A DNA stretch of 64,000 nt from positions 55,713,898-55,777,897 of the forward strand of contig NC_092521.1 in the NCBI RefSeq assembly GCF_037038585.1. Direction: 5' to 3'. Positions 52,136 to 63,700 of the stretch are shown here, one piece after another. Position 1 is the stretch's first letter. Each line of letters begins with the position of its first letter. The notes beneath the pieces are model-generated. The model was given only the letters and a program-made list of their open reading frames with translations. It was not told where the DNA came from and made no database searches. The position numbers and the translations under genes are program-made. Source of the stretch: Patagioenas fasciata (taxonomy: Eukaryota > Chordata > Aves > Columbiformes > Columbidae).

Positions 52136-53378
52136 CATCATGGTGGAACTGCAGGAGACGACTCATGATGGACAGGATCTCTGGGCCCAGCATGATCCAA
52201 TATTTTCAATTACATCGTGCAAAACTATTTTCATTATGAAATTTGCAGGGGTTTCAAAGAATCACCCTGACTTAGAAGGGACGCAGGAGGTTTCAGAATC
52301 AGATTTGAGACTGACAATTTGACATAAATTTCATAAAAGCACAGAAAAGGTCAAAACAATTTTATTGCCTTTCAAGTGACCAAATCAAGTCAAAGGTTTT
52401 ATATCAACACTTAATGCTCAGTAGATAAGAAATCCACTTGAAAAACACATTTTTTTTCAAGGTGGGGAACACTTACTATTGCATGAAGAAAAATTTCTTT
52501 TTTTTTTTTTGAGAGGAAAAGAGACCTTTCAATCTTTTTTCACACTATGCACCTATTTTGTTTTATATTTTGAACCTATTTTGTTGTCCAAAGTAACTTC
52601 ACTGTGAATGAAATGTTATTTGGCCAGGTGACATCCTCAAACTCCCTGTACAGCCAATGGAGTGAGATATTTCAAGTCAGTTTAAAGTCCTAAGTAAGAG
52701 GGGAGTCAGCCAAGCTCTAGAGAGGAAACCTTAACACCTCTGCAGGGAGACTGAGGTGATAACTGCCTTGAGCCATGCAATGAGAAATGTTAGATTTGGG
52801 GGTGAACCTGAACAGGAATGTAGTACAAGATTTCATGCCACAGGTGACCATCTGAACTTCACCTGCAGAGCCATGTGGCAGGGGCAAGGGGGGAGACCTT
52901 TTGATCTTCAGAAGAGACACTAGCTTTAGACATTCCTCAGTCTAAGAAGATTTTAATTCAGTTCACACATTCCAGGAAAGTGCCAAATTATAAGTTACTC
53001 TGAGAGAGACATTTTCTACTCACTCTTTTAAACCAGCATGCAGAGAACTTGGGAGTAAGGAACTGAATCAGAGGCCAACATTGTCTCAGCTGAGGGCTCT
53101 AATCACTCAATTACAGGCTAGTTCTCTTTCACCTGCCTGCATTTTGGCCTAAGTTAAGAATATTTCAGTACATACTTATATAATTAATTCTTGCTCAAAC
53201 TTACATTGGCCACAGTTATTGCTGTAGAAAGGTACTCCAACATTCTCCTTAGAAATGAGAACAAGATGAAACCTACTCATGACACCAAAGCTTAGCTAAA
53301 ACCATCTCAAATTTAAATACAAACAACTTGGTGGAGCACCAGTATTCAAGCCATATTTTTTGATTATAAGGGTTATAC

Positions 53379-53593
53379 CTTTCTGTCACTCCAGGCAAGA
53401 TAAAGAACATCCAGAAATGTATTCCAAAAACAAGGATGACCTGGAAGATGACCTTTCCCATGACAGTCTTTTTGAGATACAGTGCTCGATCTACCACCAT
53501 GGTACCAAACTGAATGAGCACCATCACCAAAAATGCTTCCGGCACCTGGTCCTCTGATAACGAAGAGGTGATATCTGCTGCTGCAGAATGTTT
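53379..53593 (-). CDS. PIEZO2: PIEZO2 exon: blade transmembrane segments
   Basis: 215 nt, acceptor tccttttcag, donor gtata. It encodes the short polar linker KHSAAADITSSLSEDQVP, then two membrane helices (FLVMVLIQFGTMVVDRALYL and VIFQVILVFGIHFWMFFILP) and GVTER. Nearly identical to mammalian PIEZO2. Confidence 0.97.
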
Positions 53594-53708
53594 CTGAAAA
53601 GGAAAATACAACAGAGTGGTCGAGGAAGGAAGACACTCACATGATACTTCGCATCTAGAGCATGTAAATCCTACCGAGGATTTACAGATAGATGCCTCTA
53701 CAACATAC

Positions 53709-53856
53709 CCCAAAAGCCCAAAATCCAAACACAATGATGATGAAGTCCACTGTGTCAGCGAGGAACATCAGCACATACACATCAGTCACTGCACTGTAGT
53801 CTGGATGAATAAGATTGTAGAAAAATTGTCTGATGGGCACATACACCTGGAGAGTC
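53709..53856 (-). CDS. PIEZO2: PIEZO2 exon: blade transmembrane segments
   Basis: 148 nt, acceptor gtgttgttttag, donor gtatg. It encodes TLQVYVPIRQFFYNLIHPDY, then SAVTDVYVLMFLADTVDF and IIIVFGFWAFG. The intron to the next exon is only 115 bases. Confidence 0.97.
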
Positions 53857-54268
53857 CTAAAACAACACAGACCGCAATGTGATTTAACAACACTGTAAAT
53901 TGCATGAAAGAAAAGAAAGGCTGGGTGTGGTGTGATTAGTGTTTCTAAAGATATCTAAGATCTACCCTGACTGATTGCTTCTGAACCACCGTATTAGCAT
54001 TTGTTCAGTAGAAATATACATAGCCAACCCAGTTCACATGGATATTTAGCCTTTTTTATCAGGGAGATGCTATTTGAACAACTGCTGATTTGGTGTTCAA
54101 AAGTGGTGGGACTTAGAGTGAAAGCATCCATATACAATGAACTTTGTGAGTACCCATTCATCCCCTTGAATTAACAGAAATAGTAACCTGCTATCTTTAA
54201 AATGCTGTTTTGCTGCTTTACTGTATGGAACCTCCCCTAATACCCACACAACTTCTCACATTGCTCAC

Positions 54269-54401
54269 TTTTTAATTGTAAAGGCCTTGGCTTTGATCAT
54301 TTGTTCTCGAAACTTTTCCATAAGAAGCTCTTTCCTGGATTTTTGCTTGATGCTTAACACGCTGCTTCCTTTCTGACTGCTGTTTCGTGTGCTGGTACTT
54401 C
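54269..54401 (-). CDS. PIEZO2: PIEZO2 exon: Ser/Lys-rich intracellular linker
   Basis: 133 nt, acceptor ttttttccccag preceded by a long T run, donor gtgag. It encodes STSTRNSSQKGSSVLSIKQK, then a basic helix (KELLMEKFREQMIKAKAFTI). It belongs to the cytosolic segment that precedes the last blade unit. Confidence 0.96.
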
Positions 54402-55158
54402 CTGGGGAAAAAAAAAAAAAGGAGGGAAAGAGAAGACAAAGAAGTTAATCCAAAACTGAAGTTTAAATAGAAAAATTAGAAAGTAATATATCTTGAGACT
54501 TCCATCCCATATATGAGTGCCACATTAGAAAGAAGCTTTGAAAAGAATTCATATGCTTTGTTTTCCAGTATGATAAAATCTTGAGAGTGTTCAGTAAAGG
54601 TTTAATCACTGGCAGATCAAAAATTGATGAATAACTATAAAAAGAGAAGACTAGTAATAAAGGCAAGTATCTGATTGATCTGACTCAGTCACCTCAATTG
54701 GCAACATGCACATTTAGGCTAGAGTAAGCCCGCCTCTTTTACAGGATGGGATAAGTAATCTGCTTCAATGCACCTAAGCAAAACTCTTTCTCACTTCAAG
54801 TATCATTGAATGTAGATAGGAAAAATACATATGCTTTGCATTCCATCTAGCTGAAGATTGTGCTGAACCAGGAATTCTGGATCCAGGCCACACTGAACGT
54901 TCTTTTCCCAGCTTTTGGACAATGTAATTTTAAAAACACACTGAATCACAAAGTATGGCGCTCCATTTTAACTTTAAGAAAACTTGAAGTATGTTCAAAC
55001 ATGAAGATATGTTGGTTCATATCCCATTTCCTCACTGAGGAGCAGCAGGATTCAATCGCCTCTCAGATCTCCAGAGCAACTGGTGCAAGGTTTTAGCAGG
55101 ATGATCCTACGGGATATGAACGTTTGCTCTTCAAACCCAAACATGCCATGACATTTAC

Positions 55159-55411
55159 CTCTCTTAGATCTGTGTGAGGAGAAGCTGGACCTGTGTGAAA
55201 GCTGTGATACGCTGCTAGAGCTCTTCCTCCTAACAGCAGTCTGCTGCTCGGGGAAGTGGACATGGATGGACTCTACTGATGCTGCAAGATTGACAGATTT
55301 CAAAGAGGCAGAAGAGTCTCTCCGGCCCCCTGTCAGAGAGAGCTCGTCATCAGTATCCTCTTTATTACTGGAGCTGTCCCCTTTCTCATCTTCATCCCAT
55401 AATCCATGGCA
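55159..55411 (-). CDS. PIEZO2: PIEZO2 exon: disordered intracellular linker
   Basis: 253 nt, acceptor tttttccactag, donor gtaaat. It encodes CHGLWDEDEKG, an acidic/Ser-rich stretch, then SVNLAASVESIHVHFPEQQT and AVRRKSSSSVSQLSHRSSFS. It is rich in Ser/Arg motifs suited to phosphorylation and is moderately conserved. Confidence 0.96.
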
Positions 55412-55603
55412 CTAGTGGAAAAAGAAGAAGAGAGCATTTAAGCCTTGTATTTCTGTCATAGTGTTTATCACAAGCATTGCCAACCTCAGTCATGTGTCCA
55501 CAAGGGGGAAGACAAATTCATTGTCTTGGGATATCATGAGTGACTAAAGAAATTAAAACTAGAAATGAAATATAAAATAAGAAACTACATGAACTCAAAT
55601 TAC

Positions 55604-55786
55604 CTTTAAAATGGATCTGTGGAAGAATAAAGCAAGGAGCTGAACAAGATCATAGTGTACGTAACCCTCTTTCTTCTCAATGCCAATAATATTGGGTGGA
55701 TGGTAAGGTTTATCTTTTGTGTAATCCACATATTTATTCCAAGGAAAGAAGCCAAACTGGAAGAAGTACTTGATAACAATGGCCAC
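55604..55786 (-). CDS. PIEZO2: PIEZO2 exon: membrane segment and linker
   Basis: 183 nt, phase 0 on both sides, acceptor tttctgaacag, donor gtaat. It encodes VAIVIKYFFQFGFFPWN, then KPYHPPNIIGIEKKEGYVHY and LVQLLALFFHRSILK. Close match to the family. Confidence 0.97.
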
Positions 55787-56291
55787 CTGTTCAGAAACAC
55801 AACACACTTGGGGTGTTTTCTAAGTATGGCAGATATAATAGCCTTGTGACGCTACGAGAGGAGAAATATGACTACTTTTTATGAGAAGATAAACAAGCAT
55901 ATTCATTAATACAGAGAAAAAACAGTTCACATTTCCTCAGTAATAAAGTCAATCAACATTTACCAACAGATGATGTTCAGTGGTACTTAAGATACCACGA
56001 GCAGTGTATCCTCTGTCTTGATTACCAGTTATATGGTAGCTTTTTGTAAATGGTCTGTTCTTGTGATAACTGTTTTACATGCCAGGAAGGATATTGGTCG
56101 TTGTAGTGAAGAAAAACACAAACAAGACCTTTTCATACCACAGACATTTCTGAGGACTTCAGTAAATATTTATACTAATATGAAGGGCCAAAGGCCTCTG
56201 ATTCTAGAGATCAAACCCAGAAAAATACCATGCGAAGCTTACAACTTAACTCTTCTTTGTTAGACATAGGGTTGCAAAAACAGCAGCATAC

Positions 56292-56550
56292 CTCAGTGTA
56301 GACAATGGCTGTCATCCAGAAACGTTTGCTTGGCCGAGGAACAGACAGCATGGCCCAAAGGAATATAAGGATGGGAAGCACCAGGGTTATCATGGAGGCA
56401 GAGACCATGTGGTTAAGGATGATCACAAAATAGCACACCATTTCTGACCGGGCCACCAGTGTATTGTACAGGGCATAGATCAGAAGCAAGACTCGAGGCT
56501 GACCAACATAGAACTTCTCTGACTCTTCCAGCTCATCATCATGAAACATC
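56292..56550 (-). CDS. PIEZO2: PIEZO2 exon: blade transmembrane unit
   Basis: 259 nt, acceptor actcttcacag, donor gtatg. It encodes MFHDDELEESEKFYVGQPR, a pre-membrane amphipathic segment, then helices including LLLIYALYNTLVARSE, VCYFVIILNHMVSASMITLV and PILIFLWAMLSVPRPSKRFW. Very close to mammalian PIEZO2. Confidence 0.97.
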
Positions 56551-57842
56551 CTGTGAAGAGTAGAGTACCATAAATGAAATGAAAACTAATTTCACAAGAG
56601 CTCCTTTTAAAATTGCTATTATTATTTCTTTTGCAAATTTGTAAAATTCTGTTGCAGAGTTAAAAAAAAAAAAAGGTATCATAATCAAATAAACTGCTTT
56701 TAAGCTCAGAAAACAAGAATTTCAGGCAAAATCACTAGAAGCAATGTTCTGTTGGTTTTTAATTTATCCAGAGAGTTGGCCTGGCCCAAGAACTTCTACA
56801 AGCACTGCTTTCCTACAGTTGCCCAACTAATATATCTCATGTAAATCACAGCATGTTGGTGTGGCCCTGTCTGGATTTATATCTGATTTGTCAACACAGA
56901 TGGGAATTTAGAGAAACTCCAGAGGTCCATCAGGAGATGTTACATTATGAATAGTCCTGTGATATAAAACATAATAAGTGCCCTTGAGCATTAGGTATGT
57001 TCAATCTTCTCTCTTTTACCTAACTCAAATAAATATAAGAGGCAGCGAGAAATTATATTCTCTCATATACATTCACAGCTCTCACTAAAAAGCAAAAATG
57101 ACTATCGAGAACCAGAAGACACGACACTGCATCTGCAAAGTCAGACGTAGAAAGCCTTCTTCTCTCTCCAGATCCAGTCAGGTTGAAAGGCATTTCTGTG
57201 GTTTAAGATTTTGTCCTTGCATTTGAGGAAGTTCTCCTCTAGCTGAGTCAGGCCAGAAAGCAGAGGAAGAAGAGCAGTGCCACCATCCCCACCTCAATGT
57301 GGGTTGTGCTACTGAGCATCATATCCCTTATGAAAATACTTTGCAAGGTGGTCTCTCTAAATAGGCCTCAGCTCCTACTAGCTTAAACAAAAAACTTTGC
57401 CAAAGGTCAGAGTTTGCCTTAGAGTAATCCAAGATAGTTAAAAGAGAAACTTTTTCCCAGATAGCCCTGGAGGAAACTTATTTGAAATCACAGATGCCTG
57501 AAAAAGAGAAGCTCTCTCCACAAGGAATATTTAGAAAAGCCCTTGATCCCATGATGATTGCAGCAAAGAAATCCAATGCTAATTGGAACAATTAGCTATG
57601 GTATCTGGGGACAAAGTGGAGATTCTTTCCAACATGAATTTGAATCATTTTAGAAATATGTGATTAGAACAACTACAAAGAAATGAACTTCTTCCCTTAA
57701 ATCGAACTTAGCACAAGGTCTGTATCAGAAACTGCAGGCTAGTTTTCAGACAAAAAACCCCAAACAAACAAAAACAAAAAACCACAAAGTAATACAAAAC
57801 TTCATAAACTGGAACCAACAATTTTTCCCCAAAGGTCCTTAC

Positions 57843-58235
57843 TTGTTCAGAAGCAGCTCACTAGCCGTTAGCTCATGCGTCAATGGAGGGAGAATCGTGT
57901 CATTAAGTTTGTCCGTCCGACTGTCGTCTGGGCTCACCATCATGAGGCTCTTACCAGCTGAGTCATCTTGGGAGCCAAAGGGAAGGTGTTCAAAGCTGAC
58001 AGCTTTGCTATAGGAAGGTGGAGCTTCTGCATTGCTATCCACAGTGGAGTACAACGGCACATCGGTATCAGGAGTATACACAGCTCCTTCTGAATCCAGG
58101 CTGTAATCTTCCATATCCTCTTCCTCTTGCCTCGATACAGAATGAGTTCCTTCCTCTTCATGCTCCCCTTCTACCTCCTCAATGGTTTCTGTCGTTCCCT
58201 GACGAGAATACAGCATGGTGACCTGTGTAGGTTCA
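57843..58235 (-). CDS. PIEZO2: PIEZO2 exon: acidic intracellular linker
   Basis: 393 nt, acceptor ccccaacag, donor gtaagg. The start was chosen at 58235 because it completes the split Ser codon and restores SEPTQVTMLYSRQGTTET, which fits mammalian PIEZO2; an alternative AG at 58223 would be out of phase with the previous exon. It is followed by a Glu-rich, poorly conserved segment, then APPSYSKAVSFEHL, SPDDSRTDKL and LTHELTASELLLNK. The acceptor and first 24 or so bases of the exon are duplicated 1.24 kb upstream in the intron. Confidence 0.96.
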
Positions 58236-58382
58236 CTGTTGGGGACAGGACGAAGAGAGAGAGTTGAGGTTTACGAGGCTCATCAGCAATAAAAGCTTTT
58301 AATTGTACCTTTATGTAGACAGCTGAGCAACCCTATTGCATTCCAAGGTCTTCAAAGTTATTATAATTTGGTAGAAAATATA
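58212..58382 (-). repeat. 171-bp duplication, copy 1 (over true splice acceptor)
   Basis: This segment spans the first 24 bases of the PIEZO2 exon, its acceptor and about 147 bases of upstream intron. It is repeated in direct orientation at 59448-59618. By eye the copies differ at about 13 positions (roughly 92% identical), including a one-base length change in a T run. Confidence 0.93.
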
Positions 58383-59447
58383 TCATCATGATTGATTGCA
58401 TCTTACACAAATAGACCATATGGGTCCATCTGCCCCCTGAATGTCATTCCAGTGAACTCACAGCGATTCACTATTTTTTAACGCCAGCAAGGAACAAATT
58501 AATATCATCATCAAGAGAAACCACACTAACTTTGTGAAAGCAGTTCAAATACTTTCAGACCAGAATCAGGACTTGCTACCACATCTATGTAAAGCATGCT
58601 CTGTGGTTAATGACGGGCAGTCATGGTGTTCCATCTAAATAGTCTGCTTTTAGCAACCACCACATGGGTGCTGTACACAACTGGAACACAAGCTGAATAC
58701 ACACATCAAGTCTGATTCCAAATAAAAGAATAAGTAAATTGCAAACGTTGAAAAATACAATCCGGATTACAAAACTGTTCCAGTAAGAGGGTATCTTGCT
58801 TACCTTTAGATTGCCCTATGTTCTTCAATACAGTCTCCATTTTTACCTTACCTGCCTGCTTTTCTTCTGTATGTACCTATTTTCTTTTTCAGCTGTTCTT
58901 ATTCACTCTGTTCGGTTCTCTGCTTGTTCACCTTGCTTATTCTTGGCTTTGCATGTCCATAATCACTTTCTCCCTTAATGCTCTGTGCTCTGCAGCAGTC
59001 TCAGCTGATGTCAATTCACGCAGCTTGATGACTCCAGATGGGAATCTGGACTTCATCATTTAAAATTTTTTTCTTGGCTTTGCTTTCATGCTTTTCATCC
59101 CTCACAAGTGTTTTATCACCTCTCCCCTAGAACATCACTCTTCCTCTTTTTAGCTGCCATTCCAGTCCCTCTCCATAGGTTAGACAATAGACACCCAGTT
59201 AGTGTCTTTTGTAGGTTGCATGTTCTTGTATCTCAACAGAGACAGAAACAGATTTCATACAGCTCTTAAGAAATGAATGGGGTCATGTTTTTCACCTGAA
59301 GTATAACCTTTCAAAAAAAAAGAAACTGGCACTGCCAAAGCCAGCTGACACTACCATCTCCTGCCAAAATGAAAAATTAAGTTCCATCTCTTTTCCTTTT
59401 ACACTGCTTCCAAACTTATTGTGGCTACATTAGATCACTTTAGATAG

Positions 59448-59618
59448 AGCATGGTGACCTGTGTAGGTTCACTGTTGGGGACAGGACAAAGCGAGAGAGT
59501 TGAGGCTTACAAGGCTCGTCAGCAATAAAAGTTTTTTAATTGTACCTTTATGTAGACAGCTGAGCAACCCTATTGCACTCCCAGATCTTCAAAGTTACTA
59601 TAATTTGATAGAAAACAT
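59448..59618 (-). repeat. 171-bp duplication, copy 2 (decoy splice acceptor)
   Basis: This is the intronic copy of 58212-58382. It keeps the polypyrimidine/acceptor ccccaacag and the first exon codons (SEPTQVTMLY), after which the duplication ends and the frame reaches a stop three codons on. Because PIEZO2 is transcribed right to left, this decoy is met before the real acceptor. It could be a harmless pseudo-site or part of a poison exon. Confidence 0.9.
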
Positions 59619-60560
59619 AGAAGACTTGGTAGAAGACTTTTAATCAGAACATGTAACACTATTATTAGGATGTATATTTTGATGATTCATGTTAGCACTC
59701 ATCCTGGTTAAAATGCACAAAACCCTAAAATCCCATAATTTCAAAACTGATCAATGCCAAAAATTCATAAAGCACTTTAAACATTGAAAAATAATGATCT
59801 AATATGCCATAACATTTCATATTCATAATACAAGCTGAAAAACTGTTTCCCAATGTCATATAAACCCCTGTGTCTTATCTGCTAAAACGTGAGTGAATGG
59901 CTCTGCCCAGTTCCCTCTTGCACTGGATATTAGTATTATTCAGTATCTTTTCACAGCAATTTTCCCTTTCTTAATTCCAACACCTCACAGACTATAAATC
60001 AATGGTAAAATAATTGAAATATATTTAGCAATCTTTCCTATATGGGAAAAAGGAAAATTGAAAGAGCAGAGCTTGCATTTGCCTATCTTAGTTTCTACAA
60101 TTAGACACCTAAGTCCACATTTACGATAACCGATTAACTGCAAAACTTCACTTCCAGCTTCCAATTTTAAAAAGAACAACCATCGATTCAGTAACTCTGA
60201 AAATCAGACTCTTTTTCAGCTGAATAAATACAGACTTCAGCCTGGTTTTAGACAGCCTGGGTAATATAATTGAACAACTTTTTAAAAATATGTGAATTAA
60301 GGATGAAAACCAAAACAAAATAATAAAATGAAATTAAATAAAAATAAAAAACAGAATAAGAAGTGAAACAGTAAATGAGTCCTAGATTATGACCCTGACT
60401 TGGAACTTCAGAATCGTGCCACAACACAGACGTGAGTAAAGCTTCCAGTAACCATGCAAACCACTCTGTACACCATCTATCTGCAAAGGCAGATTTAGGT
60501 GGACTGCAGTAAGTACAATGGTAAGGGTAAATGAGAACAAAGCATGCATGAGGTAAGCAC

Positions 60561-60728
60561 CTTGACACTATACTGCCACTGTCAGCTGATGAGGAGGACA
60601 TATCCATGCTCTGCATTTTACGAAGCCTAGGTCGAGCGCGCTCACTTGTTTTAGGAACAGTGTCTGGTCCATCTAAATCATCAAGGGTTGACTGCCTTGA
60701 GAACAGCATGGTTGCTTCAGTGTAGCAG
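60561..60728 (-). CDS. PIEZO2: PIEZO2 exon: Ser-rich intracellular linker
   Basis: This exon encodes EATMLFSRQSTLDDLDG, then ERARPRLRKMQSMDMSSSSA and DSGSIVS, and ends at a weak donor (gtgctt) in the phase needed by the next exon. The start is less sure: the acceptor gctgctag gives 60728 and is the better site by pyrimidine tract; the acceptor actgaag would give 60714. In mouse, this cytosolic part of Piezo2 is alternatively spliced between sensory cell types, so inclusion may vary. Confidence 0.88.
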
Positions 60729-63700
60729 CTAGCAGCGCAAACAGTTATAAAGACAGTGTTAAATACAAATGGTAATACTATACACATGGTTCAGTAAACA
60801 AATATGCTCGCCATGCAGCAAAACACCGACACAGAGATAAAAGGTTCAGAGAGAAGATAAGGATTTCTACGCACAGACTGCTCATGGTCATATTCATATA
60901 GAGTATATAGATGGTTATCAACCATCTGTTCACTATTCAAAGGATATGAAACTAACACAATGGTCTATAAGTTTTTCAGGGGGACCAACTTACGTATGTG
61001 AGGAGGTTTTATTTTTGTTGTTTCCCCCTGAAATATCCAAATTTCACAAATAATGTTTTGGGAAGTGGCACAAATTCAATTTTATTAATGGTATGCTCTG
61101 CTAAAGCTTTTTACACAGGTACAAGCTAATTTCCTAAAAGAGCCCTTAAAACTGAATAAGCTTATATTCCACAAATAGAAAAATAGCTGTCAGACATTGG
61201 CTAATCCTCTTTCCAAACCAAAGAGCCAAATCGGATGTGTTACTTAGCCAGTAGATGTATGCCAAATATAACCTGCTCCGCATGGGATGGCTTTTATTTT
61301 GATATTTAGTAGTAAGCCCTGATAATTCTTTCCAGAAGATTTCACTTATTTCAATCACAGCTTAAAAACTATTTCAAAATTAGTAACATGCACATTTTGA
61401 AACAAAGGACAGATATAATAAACCCTTATCTCCTTTGACTTAGCAAATACAATAGGACACCAGAGACACACACCATACATTGAGCAGTTATGTGTTATTG
61501 GAGAAATGAAGAAGAATTGGATGAGTTATGAGAAATAAAGTACATAATTAAATACAAGCATATAACATAGCAACAGGAAAGAAACAAATACATTAATGAC
61601 ATACGGTAGGTAAAAGAATTATTTCTCCTGCAAAAATCTTTGAAAACCACAGAAGTTTATGAAATGCATTGAGGGGTCTGGTGGTTTAACACATGCAGTG
61701 ACCTGCCCGGGTCTCTCAGATAGAATGAGAGAAGAATGGACCCCAAAATGCAGGATTTACACTCTACTTTCCTTCTTTTGAGTCCATTTGTGTTACACAT
61801 GAGCAGCGGCAGCAGGGGATTTACTTCTTGGCAACCATTGTGTTTGTCCAGGGGCGCAGAGAATTGGGAAAGAGGTCAGAAGGGAAGTGCAATGGTGTTT
61901 TCAGTGTTACCTTGGTCTTGCTAGCTTGAAGTGAGGAAAAAAATCTGCTGGCATGAAGTGACACTTTACACTTGTTGCCCTGAGGAAAACGGGGAGGAAA
62001 ACAGCAAAACACTTGGAGTGAAGAAACACTTACTTTTAGGCCTACGCTCACTGATTGTTTTTTTTTGACAATATGGGCTGAGGTAAAAAGCATACTTTGA
62101 TCTTTGAGTAGAAGAAAAGTATGATCAAGATTCCAAAGCTATGGTGAAATACTTTTCCTTAAAAACAGTATTAATGGCAGGGGCACCTCTGTCCTGCCAG
62201 TTAATTTGGCCAAGACCCTTTACAAGCTACTTCATTATTTCTGTGTGCAAAGGCACTCAGGTATCCTCCAGATAAAACCTGGAGGACTGTCTGCACAGTG
62301 CAGGGTTTTGATGAAGCAGCAAACACTGCTTCCTACAGGAACAGATCAACCCTGGAGGCTTGATTCAGCAGCATGGAAATCAGTTGGATCTCCATGTTAT
62401 TGATTCCAGGGGTTCAAATTGTACATACACCTACAGAGTATAGCCAGGTTGTTGTACCATCACTGAGATTTTGGTACTAAAATATAGGGAGATGGCAGCA
62501 AGTATACAATCCATTTTTGCATACTACCTTTCTGCCTGTGTGCTACAATGTTGTCCACATGTTATTTTACATCTCTAGGGCTGAATTTATTCTTTTCGAG
62601 AGCAACACCTCTTACTAAGGTGCTGAAGTATTTTAAATGCAGACGTAGTTCAGAGAGAACCTTCCAAGGGCCTTACGCAGAGCAGCTGTTGAAATCAAAG
62701 TAGCCCTTGCCCATTCACATATTTTCAATGGTAGAAACATATGCCAGCTGCTCTCCAAAACATGTAGATTCTGACCTGGGTCCCAGAAAAATGAAAGGAA
62801 AAACATATATTAACCCCAACAGATAAAAATGTTTGCCCAGATGGAGTCCCTGCAATAAGTTGTTTTAGAGCTGTTTTAAATGAAGGATGAATCATCAGAA
62901 GAATTATCTACTGAGGAGCTGTTCTGTATCCTTGAACGTCTGGAGATGTGTGAGACGACACCTGTAGCACAGTCTGTATATTCTTTATGTACTTCTTTCG
63001 GAACGTGTTTCTGAACATGAAGAAAACAAGAGCACCAATAAAATGGAGAGACTTACACTTGGGAAAGCTGATGTTGACTCAGGCATTGACTATTACATAA
63101 ATTTAATCTAAGCATATCTTCCTGAGTGACTTTTTAAATCTGTGTCCTTGGAGACCTTGAAAAGCATTAGCTTCTTGAAACCATCCAAGGACTAGGTATT
63201 TTGAATTTAATGTTCTTTAAAAGCCCCAAGTTCAGGCATTTTATATAAAGTTGACTGGGTATCCATTTCAAATGGGGATATATATAGCAGAGATGTTTTT
63301 ATCCTCGGTGAGTGGGAAATTTCTTACTTTACGACTTCCTTTTTACTAAACAAATTTACCCTTCCCAGAGAGTTTATTAGTTTAATTTATTACAAATTTT
63401 CTGTTTTGTTTTGTTTTCTGTCTGTGGGCTAGTTACTGACTGGCATTACCTTTCTGAACTACTACACTCCTCACACCTGCAAGTAAAGATCCCAAACATT
63501 TACTACAATTCACATTCCTAAATCAGACCCAGATCCAGCCCCAAACTTGGACTCTCCTTTCATCCTTTCTCCTGTCTCCCAAGGCAAATGTTACTTCTCC
63601 AGTAGTCCCTGCCTCAAGCCCTATTCTCCCATCTGGTGAGAGAAGTACAGATAAAATGGGTGTCCATAAACACCTTGACCATACTTCTATGTTCAGTCTT

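Larger units (their letters stand above)
37795..60728 (-). other. PIEZO2: PIEZO2 gene, 3' part (17 coding exons)
   Basis: This is the 3' portion of the gene for PIEZO2, a trimeric mechanically gated non-selective cation channel of sensory neurons and Merkel cells. Seventeen exons on the - strand were delimited by splice sites and phase; every junction joins in frame. They give about 1040 codons ending in the characteristic C-terminus SPETMIKWTREKTN, which separates PIEZO2 from PIEZO1. In order they encode intracellular linkers, the last blade helices, anchor, outer helix, cap, inner helix and cytosolic C-terminal domain. Introns of note: 41090-43067, 43185-44960, 45134-46516, 47251-49605, 49754-51085, 51245-53378, 56551-57842 and 58236-60560. 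Apart from one CR1, a TA repeat and a 171-bp duplication they hold nothing I recognise. Upstream exons lie beyond the window. No lesion was seen, so the gene looks functional. Confidence 0.97.

Noticed and set aside
58217..58224. Acceptor at ctacacag just inside the exon 57843-58235
   Set aside because: It would be in phase 0 while the previous exon ends with two bases of a split codon; the acceptor at 58236-58237 restores SEPTQVTMLY.
62908..63080. Open stretch of about 58 codons on - with a hydrophobic run followed by basic residues (GALVFFMFRNTFRKKY)
   Set aside because: It looks like a membrane-anchor tail but has no upstream coding region or known match; a chance ORF in intron sequence is simpler.
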